A stretch of 64,000 nt of DNA from Hippasteria phrygiana (taxonomy: Eukaryota > Echinodermata > Asteroidea > Valvatida > Goniasteridae): positions 2,914,001 through 2,978,000 of the forward strand of contig JAZGUH010000199.1 in assembly GCA_037893225.1 (NCBI GenBank). The letters run 5' to 3'. Both the position numbers and the translations under genes were made by a program. Shown piece after piece: positions 31,444 to 42,911 of the stretch. The stretch's first letter is position 1. Each line of letters opens with the position of its first letter. The notes under the pieces were generated by a model. The model did no database searches. It was given only the letters and a program-made list of their open reading frames with translations, and was not told where the DNA came from.

Positions 31444-31803
31444 CGGTCGATTCACAACAAGGGCGCCGCCAGCGGCAAGCCGGGAAAAGGCCAAATTACG
31501 TAGTGCATCATGGGAAAAAGTCGACATCGCAAAACCGGAAGTGGGTGTCGCCAATGCATCGACCGTACTTCTTACACCCCTTCTCCGCTAAATCTATCAA
31601 CTCTTCTCTCTTCTTTTCCGCACAAAGTATTCCCCGATTAGTCAAAAATTGCTTTAACTCATCCACTCGCATTCACGCGAAATACAAACTGTTGCACTGA
31701 CCACCATCGAATACAACGCGATAGACGCGATGTCGACCCCGAAAGTGGGAAATTGGCTTTTCCCGGCTTACCGCTGACGGCGCACTGAGTTGTGAATCGA
31801 CCG
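31444..31803. mobile_element. CpG-rich inverted-repeat element (CGGTCGATTCACAAC)
   Basis: Ends CGGTCGATTCACAAC and GTTGTGAATCGACCG are perfect inverse copies within AATT. A second inverted layer follows: CAGCGGCAAGCCGGGAAAAG left against CTTTTCCCGGCTTACCGCTG right, and GTCGACATCGC left against GCGATGTCGACC right. 360 bp, no transposase; superfamily unknown. Confidence 0.75.
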
Positions 31804-32097
31804 AATTGATGTATAGCGTGTTGCTGTAGCGTTTTCCTATCCCATGCTATAACCTTTTGAAGACGCCGAGTAATGGCCACTTGTTTTTTCAGAAAACAGA
31901 TCTCAAAGTCTGTGAACCGAGTAGACTACTCTCTTAGTGCAAAAATCAATAAAAAATAACATTTCCATATATTGAATTCAGTTATAAAATGTTGGGAATG
32001 GGGTATACATGTAGAAAAGGGTGTTTCAGGTGTAAACATGCTAAAATCGAAAAATTGATTTTCACTGAAATAAAATGTTAGGCCGTGTCCGAATTAC

Positions 32098-32196
32098 TTG
32101 GCTACGGCTTATACGAGTCTATGGCAAGTGGCTGCAGCCACTACCATAGACCTTGTGTGTAATTTTAAGCTGTAGCCAATTTATTCAGGCATGGCC
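32098..32196. repeat. Imperfect hairpin
   Basis: TTGGCTACGGCTTA (32098-32111) faces TAAGCTGTAGCCAA, with an inner arm pair TCTATGGCAAGTGGCTGC / GCAGCCACTACCATAGA. The centre is the CTGCAG at about 32131. Probably a small fold-back transposon. Confidence 0.5.
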
Positions 32197-32564
32197 TTAT
32201 TTTTGCTTTGTATAGACTAATCCGGCGACCGAAATTAGAATAATAATGGGCTTTTTATGATAATAAATTTCTGATAATAATGGGCTTTGATCACTACATG
32301 TACCTGCCTCATAAATTTATACAATTTTTTTTAAAAATTGCTAACAGGGTCATAAAACATTACCGGAATGACAAAAACGAAATAATCTGCATATATATTC
32401 AGGTGCAAGTGGATTCAAATAAAAGAAAATCTATTTCAGGGTCATTTCTCTAAAATATGGTAATCGCATTGTTTAATGCAGACCTTCAGACATTAAATAA
32501 GCCCCCCCCAAAAAAAAAAAACCAAAGAAAAACATTGCCCTTGAATGGGAAAAATCAATACTAC

Positions 32565-32815
32565 ATGTCGTGTAATTTGGAAGTCAGGAGGCAAAAAGTA
32601 AGCTTACATGTACATAAGTGTTGTGGCGAAATGCACGAGTGCACCATTTTATCTGTATTTAAAAGACAATGATTTTAATAAAACTTGTTCATTTTGTGCG
32701 GGAAAAGGTGAGATTTTGAAAATTCCTTTAAAAATGGAAATAAATAAATAAATAAAAACAAAAACGTGACCGACTTATGTGACTTTTAGGGTCGGTCGCG
32801 GAGGGCAACACAACT
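32565..32815 (+). repeat. Dispersed repeat D, copy 1
   Basis: Shares with 63110-63352 the ordered words GAAGTCAGGAGGCAAAAA, AAGCTTA, AAGACAATGATTTTAATAAAAC, quoted as GACAATGATTTTAATAAAAC, GGAAAAGGTGAGATTTT and GGGTCGGTCGCGGAGGGC. Same orientation, about 250 bp. No coding frame and no terminal repeats seen. Confidence 0.65.
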
Positions 32816-34104
32816 AATTGTTTTTTGCCTAATACCTTATCCTGAGTTCCTAACTGCATTTATGTATACATGTATGTACACAAAGGTGATTGAAACTTGC
32901 CCTTTGCATCCTCCAAAACGGGTAAACCAATTTCCCTGAAACTTGACCAGATGGTACTGAAATCATTTATTAGAGGAGCTTTTTACAATTTATAGAACGT
33001 CCTTCAAAATGTAAATAGAATGAGCACTTGATTGTGTAAAAGTGCATTTTAAACAAAATTTGTGTCCAAATAACCCTGCTGAATCCATCAATATGAATAC
33101 AAATTTCCACACACCTTGGGGGTTAGGATTATTGTTTGCATCATTAAAATAGGCAAACCAATTTCCCCTTAGACTTTATCACATGGTACTTTTACAGTTT
33201 CTGCGCATCTTTCCTTGAGGGGGGGGGGGATGTTTTATGGGTGTTGATCGTTAGTTTGTGTGCGAATAAAATGAGTTTGTAATCATTGCTCAAATTCAAT
33301 GTTAGACCTTCTGATGTATATTAATTTTAAAGCCTATTTCATACAGCTGGCACATTTGGTTACACAATTTTTCAGTAGACGAAGACGTACTTTTAAACTG
33401 CAAGGAGAAGTGATCAGAAAGAACTTATTTTGGAAGCTGACTCTCAAGATGTTTTTAACCAAATTATCGGTATGAAAATTTTGTTTTAAAAACTTGATCA
33501 GCTTTACAGTCAAAATGTACAATGTACATGTACATAGATTATCTTGGGCATACATGTATATGGATGGTTTGAAACAGGTTTTGTACAGTTTCACATTGAG
33601 AAATTTGTGAGACAATAACAGTGTATCATCATTTTGGTGATTATAAATATTGGAAAAATTCATTCAGGTATTTATAAACAACTTGTTCACCCAGTTCGCA
33701 GAGGGGATTTTGCCTTGACATGATTATTGATATCTCTTATAAAGCTGTGTTGGGTTGAGGTTGCCTTGGGGAGGAAAAATACAAGTATTAAATCTGCACT
33801 GTGCTTCTTTTCAACTCAGCCTATATGTGTCATAATATCCATAATATTCTTTCTAGACTACTGTTTTACAAATTTGTACACATAATGTATGTATATTTTG
33901 TGCACATAAGCTGTAATACACAAATGCCATTAGCGATGAATTGCCAATGATAAAGGTTGAAGCATTGTGCGTTATTTTATGTCGTACAACCCAGTGATTT
34001 CCCCTGCAGTACACTTTAATCTCACGTTTCTTCTAATAATGAGCACATTATCATGACACCTCTCCATCATGAAGTAGCATAATTATTCACCTGGGAGCAG
34101 ATTC

Positions 34105-34345
34105 ATGTATGCAGTTTGTCTGACCATCTTCATCCCATTTCCATGATGCTGTATCCAAGCGGAAAGTGCCGCGCAATCTCGTCGCAGCTCGAGTCCCGGT
34201 GCTCACCCATGTGTAGCGCTATTTGCTCATCAGGGAACAATTGTGGGCGCCGCCATGGCAACGGAGGAGATGATTCAACTGCCTCCAATGACAGTTTGGG
34301 CGGATGGTACTGGTTCATGTTTTATACAGTGACTGAGTGATCAAC
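34105..34345 (+). promoter_or_regulatory. CpG- and GC-rich block with a strong Kozak start, function unknown
   Basis: In AT-rich intron DNA this block stands out: it has several CG sites and GCCGCCATGGC at 34249-34259, an ideal translation start context, opening MATEEMIQLPPMTVWADG in plus frame before a stop at about 34331. A 62-codon minus frame (34130-34318) also looks compositionally coding-like. No donor in the phase needed for exon 2 follows the plus ATG, so I list it as a possible enhancer, promoter or conserved element rather than an exon. Confidence 0.3.
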
Positions 34346-34590
34346 GCTGCGTTCGCTAATTAGCCGTTAACACCTTGTTTTGACGTTGGCCTCTGATAAA
34401 ATAATCATGCTGGTTGGTGTTTCTTATTTGAGGCAAACGGCACCGTCTGACAGGTTAATCCCAGCTACACTTTAGCTGTATTAGGCCATCTTGGGATGTA
34501 AACTTTGACAAATTGTGCATACATACATTCAGTTTGTAATCTTGCAAAAAATAAAAAATTACCAGTAGGTCATCTTGTGGAACGTTTTAA

Positions 34591-34850
34591 CCCTAACCTA
34601 CCTGAATCCATCAAAATCCATACCCCTGTTTTTGGAGGATTTCGGCGGATTCAGGATACCTCCATATTGAAACCTGGGGGATTTTGATGGATTGCGGATT
34701 GTAAGCCCAGCGGTACTGCAGGATTTTGATGGATTCAGGATACCTCCATATTGAGCAGTCACCAAAACCAACTTTTTGTGCATGACAAAATAGGTGGATT
34801 TTGGCGGATTCAGGATACTTTCTGGTAAAGTTGCCCAAAGGGGGTTAGGG
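34591..34850. mobile_element. TTAA-flanked MITE, family C (GGATTCAGGATACCTCC)
   Basis: Flanked by TTAA at 34587-34590 and 34851-34854, with ends CCCTAACCTACC and GGGGTTAGGG. The interior repeats GGCGGATTCAGGATAC and ATTTTGATGGATT. It is closely similar to 61266-61537, in the same orientation. piggyBac-type assignment rests on target and end sequence. Confidence 0.75.
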
Positions 34851-35102
34851 TTAAAGGAAAATAATTACAATATGTGACAGGAACATTTTTATCTACAGCT
34901 CATTGTCACGGAAGAGACAAAGAAGAAAAAATTTCCACTTTTTAGTCATCAGTTGCACCATTTGTGGTCAGTCTGCTTGTTTGCATTATTCTCTCAATGG
35001 TTGATCTTAAAGTCCGCCAACATATTATGTGTAAATATTCAGTTTGAACTAATAATATGCAGGGCCCCCAATGGAAACCAGTTTCAAACTGTTTGGGCAC
35101 AC

Positions 35103-35138
35103 CCTGGGTAAAGAAATGTAATAAATAAATAAATAAAA
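35103..35138. repeat. (AAAT)n microsatellite
   Basis: About five AAAT units (AATAAATAAATAAATAAAAA) in AT-rich sequence. Confidence 0.8.
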
Positions 35139-35854
35139 ATCTCTTCGTGGACGGAAATAAGGGTGAACGAGTCAATTTATCATTATGCTTGGCGGCAAAA
35201 CGGGCCGCCTGCAATCAGTTGCCATGGCGACCGCCTTTATTAATAAGGTTGGCTGGGATGATGTACGCTGTCTGAGAAAAAAAATTACATGTGAACCCGG
35301 GAGGAAATTAGACAATGAAGAATTTCTGAGTGCCACCTAAGGTTTATAATTGACGATTATTTTGGTCTATAGATACATGTAATTTATCAGTTTATATACA
35401 GATGATTTAGCACAGTGGCGCCCACTCTTCATGTGCACGACTTTTCCGCACATAACACATTGTGTAACAATACATAAAATGTACACATGTACATGTACAT
35501 CCTGATGAAGAGTATTGGTTATTGTGTTAAAGGTAGCATACAGTGGAACGCCGCTATTTCTCCATGGCTAAACCGAACACCGTCCTTGGCTCCCAAAACA
35601 TACCGAACATTGTTGTAAAAAAAAAAAAGGCAACGGATTAAAATAAAATGTACCAGATATTTTGGCTGTTTGCCAACAGCCGCAGCTTTTATGTTGAAGA
35701 GTGGCAGGCGGCTATTAATTCCCCAAGGAATAGAATGGAAAAGTCAACTGTTGCTTTAGAATTTGGTTAAGCTTAGAAAGTATGAACATGTAATTACATG
35801 ATTCAATGGCCGGCACTTGTTCAATTACAATCAAAAGAGGGTGCACTTCAAATA

Positions 35855-36532
35855 CAGGGCGTATCAAAAAAAACGCAACAAAATAATCATGTCGAATTTG
35901 GTCAAAATTGTGTTAGGTACATAAAAGTGCCTAGTATCATCTTAAAGCCACATATCTCCTCTTTCCAACGATAGGTCATTTGTTCACAGGCGGCAATGCT
36001 TGGCTGAACAGTCATTGTTTTTGCACAATGGGTCAAATTCAGCTTGGGACCAAGTTTTAGTGCAGTAAGCAATGATAAGTGGATGCAGTGCTATTGAAAG
36101 AAATTAAGTTAACACAAAACAGACTAAAAGTTAATACTCACAACGTTTGTCCTCATCTCATTGTGCAGTTTATTCAGCAATTATTACATCCCATGCCCCT
36201 CAACATGGCCCCCATTTCTTCACAATGAGATGAGGACAAACGTTGTGAGTATTAACTTTTAGTCTGTTTTGTGTTAACTTAATTTCTTTCAATAGCACTG
36301 CATCCACTTATCATTGCTTACTGCACTAAAACTTGGTCCCAAGCTGAATTTGACCCATTGTGCAAAAACAATGACTGTTCAGCCAAGCATTTGCCGCCTG
36401 TGAACAAATGACCTATCGTTGGAAAGAGGAGATATGTGGCTTTAAGATGATACTAGGCACTTTTATGTACCTTACACAATTTTGACCAAATTCGACATGA
36501 TTATTTTGTTGCGTTTTTTTTGATACGCCCTG
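35855..36532. mobile_element. Fold-back TA element with about 311-bp inverted arms, nested
   Basis: Arms 35855-36165 and 36221-36532 are near-perfect inverse copies around a 55-bp loop. The tips are CAGGGCGTATCAAAAAAAAC and the inverse, flanked by TA at 35853-35854 and 36533-36534. Only a few differences are visible (for example GTTAGGTAC against GTAAGGTAC inverted, and one extra T). CAGGG tips and a TA target resemble Tc1/mariner-type MITEs. Confidence 0.9.
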
Positions 36533-36608
36533 TATAACGCAAGAGGGCGCTATTAAAAATGGAGGCCGTGTTGAAAATTGGGCACGCGGTAGACCAGTGG
36601 CTGAAAAT

Positions 36609-36749
36609 CGCTATACCGAACGATCGCTATACCGAACGATCGCTATACCGAACGATCGCTATACCGAACGATCGCTATACCGAACGATCGCTATACCGAA
36701 CGATCGCTATACCGAACGATCGCTATACCGAACGATCGCTATACCGAAC
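36609..36749. repeat. 16-bp tandem repeat, about 9 copies (CGCTATACCGAACGAT)
   Basis: Almost identical copies in a row. The word CGCTATACCGAAC resembles the element's own inner terminal sequence (CGCTAT...ACCGAACA at 35551-35580), so the array probably arose by amplification of the subterminal region. Overlapping frames with repeating RYTERSLYRTIAIPN are not genes. Confidence 0.95.
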
Positions 36750-36915
36750 AAAATCTGTGGATACCGCGATGTTCGTTATAGCGGCGTTCCACTGTACATC
36801 ATTTGCTTTTGCTGTAATTTTCAGAAATACATGTAAATGGATTTGGGGGTAAGTATTCTATAGCGTGCTAGAAAATACTGTAACACCGACCTGTTTAAAG
36901 TTTTGTGTACATAGA

Positions 36916-39900
36916 CACTATGAACATCTAATCCCTTAAATTCCCATTAAAAGTCCACTTTTCCGTGAAATAAATCCCTAAGGGATGTTTCACGGATATT
37001 TACCTGGGGCTTATTGCACTAATCCTGTAAGGGTTTTTTCACGGTTTTTTAATGACCCTGGCCACTGAGGATTATCATCCGTCATACATAACGGTAAACA
37101 ACATCTACCACCCTGAAGATTTCACAGTGTTTCAATTAAGATAACGGTATTAGGTAACTGCCTTGACCTTTACGACCCCTAGTACAATGTAAACACTTTT
37201 GCTGGTGGAACAAGTAAACAAGCAGGGAGCTTTCTGTAAGTCTTGAATAGATTGTATTTGTGTGTTCAAATCCAATGTGTGAGACTTTCATTTTTTAGAC
37301 TTACAATAAGTTCAGGTCAAATCAGAATTTGGTGATAGACTCCGAAACGTAGCGCCGGCGGAATTTGATTTTTTCGTAACTATTTGTTGCAAAACTTAAG
37401 TTTTTTTTATATCATCTTCAAACAATATATTATGGCCCGCCATCAATATTGGGAAACAGCGTAGTCTAAGCTTAGTCTGCGAATATCTGGATCAAAGCCT
37501 TTTCATGGTTCCCGCCACCAGCCAGAGCTGAGGTGGCTAATTTGCATGTGAATGAAACTGCTTAACAATAGGCCCCTTTCTTATTACAATGAAGTGCGGT
37601 CTGCAGAGTCAGCAGAGTACGCTGATTGTATACTTTATTTAGAACGTTTTAATATATTTTTCATCTTATCCCAGATTTACTGACAGCTTGTCCATTATTC
37701 TAAACTTATACTTAAAACCAAAAAAATAGTTTTCTCCCCTATTTATTTTTCTGCGAGTTGCTGAATCACATATTTATTTTTGTAATTGAATTAGCATTTT
37801 AAAAGAATGATCCCGAACCGAAAACAAAATGTTGGCTAAAACTTCTAGAGTTTTTAACCACAAGATTTCGTCAGATAAGAAAAAACAAATAGAAGGCCAC
37901 TAGTACGTTATATAATAATCGGTATGTTCGATGTGACCAGAGAATTTCCCTTGTTCCCCTTTTAAAGATGGACAATTTTTAATATTTTTAATGAAACCTT
38001 CAGGATGACTTTCAAATACTGGTAGTCGAGCTCCACCTGGCTGGATTTGTGCAATACTTCGATCTCTCCATCACCTCGCTGGTGATAATGCCCGCTGGAT
38101 AAATGTACTTCCCAGGCCAGATGCCGCGTGTGGTTGGCATGGAATATTTTTTGTTTTATTTTCGCAGGCTTTGCAGTCCAGGGGCGGCCTACACAAAGAA
38201 CCTCTGGAGCTAAACCCATTGTATACATTTTGTTACATAGTATTACAATGTATAAATAATCTATACCTGGCAAAAGTTGAGCTGTCAATCACTTTAAAAG
38301 ATTTCAGGGCTCTTGGGGTGGAGGATATTTTATTTCAGCCCGCCATTATACTAGCGACGGGTACCAGCGAATTGTGTAGATACGTACCAAGAGTCATCAT
38401 TCCGTGAGATGAGAATCAGCTGATTTATTTAGAGCTACAGGCAGGAGGCACGAACCACGTGCGAGCAGCTAGCCCCACAGAAGCATTTCTCAATGAACGG
38501 TTGAAATGGATACGCCCACTAATTTGCATAGATTTAAATATAGCTTAGTGTACAAAAAAACACATTTTGAGAAGTTTTAAGGGTCAAATTATGACAATTA
38601 CACCGGGGGTAACCAAAAGGGTAACAACAATAGTTTAAGTTTTGAAAACAACTTCTTTGCAATACAATCGGAATAATTTGGTCAAATTTAGGTGAAAATT
38701 ATCATTTTCAAGCTGCTACCATGGATAGGAAATACACCATTTTTGTAGACTATAAATAGATCGCCTGTCTCATGTTATGTGGTGATTTCACTGCAAAGTT
38801 AAGGGCAGAGTGCCGGCGCTGCCCGCCATGTTTGGGGTTCATGGCTTAAAGGGACACATTGTCTTCAAATGTCATGAAATTTTGCTGTTTGGAAATGTTC
38901 CTTATCTTTTATAAGAGTTGTTCATGCAAAAAACACGTATAATGTGTTGTAATTAGTGAGTAGTGATTACAAAACCAAAAATTTGCCTCTGAAACCTGAC
39001 ATCTGACCCGCGAAACATAGACTTATTTCCAGTAGTAAATACCACTGTCTAAATAATGCGCAAAATACTGTAAGAGTCTTTAGGCTGGCGCCGCAGCCAG
39101 TGGCCTTGTAAACCTATCAGATGATCGCCAGGTACCATTCTCTACCTCGCGACACATATCGCCAGTGCATGCTGCGCGCCGTGCCACATACAGTACATCA
39201 AAATTGATCAACAGAACGTACTTCAACCATGAGCTGCGACTAGAAATACGACTGGTGAACACGGTCCGCCATTTTGTGGAGTCAAAAATTTGGTTCTACA
39301 AAATGGCGGACCGTTATTTGTCACGAAATTAAACAAAAACCACGCAATTTGAAGGGATAGTTATGTGAATCTTTATATTCTACTTTTAAAAAAGCTTCCC
39401 AACCATATCCATTTAAGTTTTATAAGCCCAAATCGCAAAATCCCAAGCAATGTGTCCCTTTAATACGTCCCCCGCAAGCATCCCGCTGTGTAATACCTAT
39501 ACCAAAATACTGTGTTATTAATGTTATTAATAATATTAATAATGATGTCAAAACCAGTCAGAATTGGGCAGGAACGGAGGACCTTCTACAGCTTTTTTTC
39601 TTTTACAGATTCACCCATACGTAATAAGCAATTAAATTATTATTAATAAATACTTTTACAATATATAGGCCTATGACAACACAATGACAACGCAAAAAAG
39701 TATGCCTCAACGCTTTACGTTAGCGTTTCGTTGTTCATTTTTTCCCCTCGAAAAACCCTCCAGATTGTGTTTACTCGCCATCCCGACAAGCATGCAAGGT
39801 TTGCAAGTTCTGAATGCAGTATTAGCCTTCCGTGTTCATGTTTATTCATAAGACGTATTTTCTTGGCAACAATTAATAGCGCTCGGTCGGTTGGGCAAGC

Positions 39901-40236
39901 TCAAACCTGGAGTCAAACATTGTAAACATTCTAAACACTCTGGAGGGCCAGGCAGCAGACTTGCCAATCTGAACCACAAGATTATAATACGGGAGTTTTC
40001 ACGGATTCCACAACACCGTGAAAAACCTAACGGTACACAATCTGGCACTGGCATGGCTAGTGGCTGAAGTCACCGGATTTTCACGGACGGCTAAACAAAG
40101 GACTTTTCTAAGGGTGTTTTCACGGACTCCTAATCTCCCTAATATGTTGAAAAAACCGTGACAATTTTGGCTCACGGTAAATTAAGGGAAAAGTGGCTCT
40201 TTAACGAATTTTTAAGGGATGAAGATGTTCATAGTG
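36916..40236. mobile_element. CACTA-type (EnSpm) element, 3.3 kb, no transposase seen
   Basis: The ends are CACTATGAACATCTAATCCC and the inverse GGGATGAAGATGTTCATAGTG, whose final 20 bases are GGATGAAGATGTTCATAGTG; they are flanked by the 3-base duplication AGA (36913-36915, 40237-40239). CACTA ends with 3-bp duplications define the CACTA/EnSpm superfamily. Subterminal words TTTTTCACGG and CCGTGAAAA recur on both sides (36990-37050; 39990-40170), as expected for transposase binding sites. Frames inside are at most 108 codons and unrecognised. It hosts the TTAA element at 38850-39459. Confidence 0.75.
38850..39459. mobile_element. TTAA-flanked element (AGGGACACATTG), nested in the CACTA element
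   Basis: 610 bp with ends AGGGACACATTG and CAATGTGTCCCT, flanked by TTAA at 38846-38849 and 39460-39463. An internal hairpin, ACGGTCCGCCATTTTGT with its inverse, is at 39259-39315. TTAA targets are used by piggyBac and Kolobok; the AGGG start makes either possible. No transposase frame. Confidence 0.7.
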
Positions 40237-40822
40237 AGATACTGGGACAAAAAGAGAAATTATGTTCTAGTAGTCTGTTTCCCTGACCATACTTTGGACA
40301 AAACGGAGCAATTTTAATGTCAGCAAATTATCAGGTTGGGGAACTAGACTATTTCCAACGATTGTCGGCCGATATAAATTTCCACTTTTCTTGAAAACAT
40401 CAGCACACCAGGTGCCATGATTACACAGGATGCTTGAGACTGCTATTTACTTCGTCTAGTACGGTATTTCGTAATAATTCAGTGGTTTTGTTTTTTGATG
40501 TTTGCAGATGTTGTATACTGCCTTTAAATTATCAGTCAAGCAAATATCTGTAAATGGTCAACTGTAATTATGTCCTTTTTTCAAGAGAGCTTTTTAATTA
40601 TTTTTTAAAATTGTATTTCTTATTTACAAGGGGAAATTGTCAAAGCTGGCATTTAGCCCATCGTGCGAAATTGACTTCCCGTTTTTCATTCTGAGGGGTG
40701 GTATATTGTATATCTCCTCCTTCGATTTCTTCACTTCTTGAAAATCAATGGAAGCATCATATCACACATGTAGTTTCATTACAAATAATAAGCAACTGAT
40801 TTTTCACTAGACCGCCGGGCAA

Positions 40823-40854
40823 CCATGGAGGAAGGAAATTTCCTTCCTCCATGG
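40823..40854. repeat. 32-bp perfect palindrome
   Basis: CCATGGAGGAAGGAAA is followed directly by its reverse complement with no loop. The flanks (CAA and GGGGCAAC) extend the symmetry loosely. It could be a hairpin end, a tiny fold-back element, or a dimeric ETS-like site (GGAA core); nothing shows which. Confidence 0.9.
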
Positions 40855-41469
40855 GGCAACTGAAGCAGAAAGCTTGACTTGCCCGCAGTGGTTCTGACTT
40901 GTGTTTGTACACCAGGCTAGTTGACTAAATCGAGCCCTGCCTGCATGCATTGTGCACATTTTCAATTTCACGCATAGCTGAAATTGATGCACATCATAAA
41001 GTGTATAAATGTATACCCCTGACAGGGGCGGGCAGATGGTGTAATAACTCAAACAAGTATTGACAGATATGACTGTCGCTCTTCACGATGCACTGAAAAT
41101 ACGTGCTGTGCATGGCCTGATTATAAATTCAAATTATTTGGTGGTCTGTGTGCCCGCAGGGAAAGAAATGTGATTTTCAACCTGCTCCACAGGTTCTGAA
41201 ATTGAATTTGCTAGAGCCACGCCGACATTTCATAATAATTAATTGCATTGCCCTCGATCGTGTTTAACGAAGCACATTGTGTTGTGTGCATTAGAATGCA
41301 TAAATAGGAAAAAAGCCTGGCTAAGTTTTAGCCAGAGGGGTGTCTGGGTGTTTTGAAGAGCCCGCGTTGGAAATATTATGCATTTCTTAAAAGAAACGTG
41401 CAATATATTTCCATTTAGCTTTTTGAACTAAGCATGTCTTTCAACAATATAAGCGTGCATGGTTTTAAC

Positions 41470-42045
41470 TAGGGGTGTGCATCGGAACCGATTACCCGAC
41501 CGTTCATATAAGGAACCGGTTCCAGATTATGGAATCGAGTACCCATACAACTTTACATTATGAAAAAAGGAAAGGTTTTGAATGTTATTTGTTGGAAATT
41601 TTCAAAAATAAAACCCGACTACATGGCCATGGGAAACTAGCACAGATTTCACGTTTATGACGCTCAAGAAAATTTACAACAAAGGGATTTACTGGTTGTG
41701 GTTTTTGTATTCAAGGGATGGATAAGAGCCTCGTTGAGACAATAGCAAGCCTCATCCACCATAAATACAACTGTATAAAGCTTCAGGATAGCCGTCTTTT
41801 GTGATATGCCGGCGCATGCACGAGCCGGCACACGCAAAGGTGGAGAAGTGATCATGTTTACCAAACAGGCATGAGATTTTTCAGACTTTTTGTCTGCCAT
41901 ACGACTTTGAATCTCAGAGAAAGACATTTTTACAACTTCCGGGATTGGAAGTTTTGGGTTGGGTTTCTTTAACGGGTACCCGGGTACCCGTATTTTTTTC
42001 AATCTGGCACCCGGTTCTTTTACTACCCGTAAATGCACACCCCTA
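41470..42045. mobile_element. Non-autonomous hAT-type element (TAGGGGTGTGCAT), copy 2
   Basis: 576 bp with ends TAGGGGTGTGCAT and ATGCACACCCCTA, flanked by GTTTTAAC at 41462-41469 and 42046-42053. Near-terminal AACCGGTTCCAGATTATGG and CGGGTACCCGGGTACCCG words match the copy at 30441-31069. A 145-codon minus frame (41664-42101) spans it and runs past its edge; it is not a transposase. Confidence 0.85.
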
Positions 42046-42052
42046 GTTTTAA

Positions 42053-42366
42053 CCTTCTCAATACGGATGACGGCCATACCCGCCGTTGGTAAAAGGACCA
42101 CCTGACTGGTTGTCTTCTATACGTGCATTCCTGCACGTACTCGACCCATTCATGTTTCAACTATTATATTGTTCTTGTATGTGAGTGTAATGAATAGATG
42201 GAGCTTTTTTAAACGAAGCTTTCATTCACGTGAAAGAGGGGCCTCCAAGTGCGATGAATAGGCACCACTCTATTCAGTGTGGTGCCTATTGTTTGCATTT
42301 ACGCTTGGCTGCACAGCCCTGTTCTTGGCATACCAGCACCCCATCAATTACAGCCGAACACGGTGG
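42053..42366. mobile_element. TTAA-flanked MITE, family A-prime, copy 2
   Basis: TTAA at 42049-42052 and 42367-42370. It begins CCTTCTCAATACGGATGACG and contains GTGCATTCCTGCACGTACTC, GATGGAGCTTTTT, GTGTGGTGCCTATTGTTTGC and TTGGCTGCACAGCC. Its left TTAA lies inside the target duplication of the adjacent hAT element, so the two abut exactly. Confidence 0.65.
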
Positions 42367-42731
42367 TTAATGCTTGTTTTCATTTGCAGTAAAAAGATGT
42401 AGTGGTTTAAAAAAAATTTTTTTTATAATACCGTACTAATTTACTCCAGTAAGAGGACAATAGGCCTACATTTGTTTGTACCTGGTAGAAAGAAATCCTC
42501 ATTAAAAGAGTATAATTTAACAGTGCAAAAACATTTTTTCAAATAACCTGTTGAGAGCATTTTACCAAAAAATTTTGGTTATGAATGGATTCCAGACTAG
42601 TGTAATACAATGGATTACTAAAGCATGGAACCTCTCCGGGACATTGTAAGACACTGAATGATTTTGTACACAATGCTGTGGAGACACTTCTGTGCCCCTG
42701 ATGATAACAGGCTGTGGCACAATTTGGTTCT

Positions 42732-42781
42732 TATCCTAAGCAAATTTTAATATTCAGAATATTTAAATTTGCTTAGGATAA
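42732..42781. repeat. Long AT-rich hairpin
   Basis: TTATCCTAAGCAAATTTTAA and the inverse TTTAAATTTGCTTAGGATAA flank a short TATTCAGAATA centre. Could be a terminator-like or fold-back structure; no gene is adjacent. Confidence 0.8.
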
Positions 42782-42911
42782 AAACAAAATTTTGCAATTT
42801 TAACTCCCAAGATTGCTAGAGAGGACCTTGAAATGTATACATGTAGTTTAAACATGGAAATAATGTCCTACATGTATGCTTTCGTGTCGTAAACATTATT
42901 TTGCAGTCACT

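Larger units (their letters stand above)
35541..36794. mobile_element. Pogo-like TA element (CAGTGGAACGCCGCTAT) with a nested insertion
   Basis: The terminal inverted repeats CAGTGGAACGCCGCTAT and ATAGCGGCGTTCCACTG are perfect and flanked by TA (35539-35540, 36795-36796). Ends of the CAGTxxAACCxCGxTATA type are typical of pogo/Tigger elements. Once the nested element at 35855-36532 is removed the element is about 570 bp, with no transposase. A 16-bp tandem array (36609-36749) of terminus-like sequence sits near its right end. Confidence 0.8.

Noticed and set aside
36559..36852. Overlapping frames with repeating ERSLYRTIAIPNDRYT peptides
   Set aside because: By-products of the 16-bp tandem repeat, readable in several frames.
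41664..42101. A 145-codon minus-strand frame
   Set aside because: It lies mostly in a hAT MITE whose other copy does not keep the frame.
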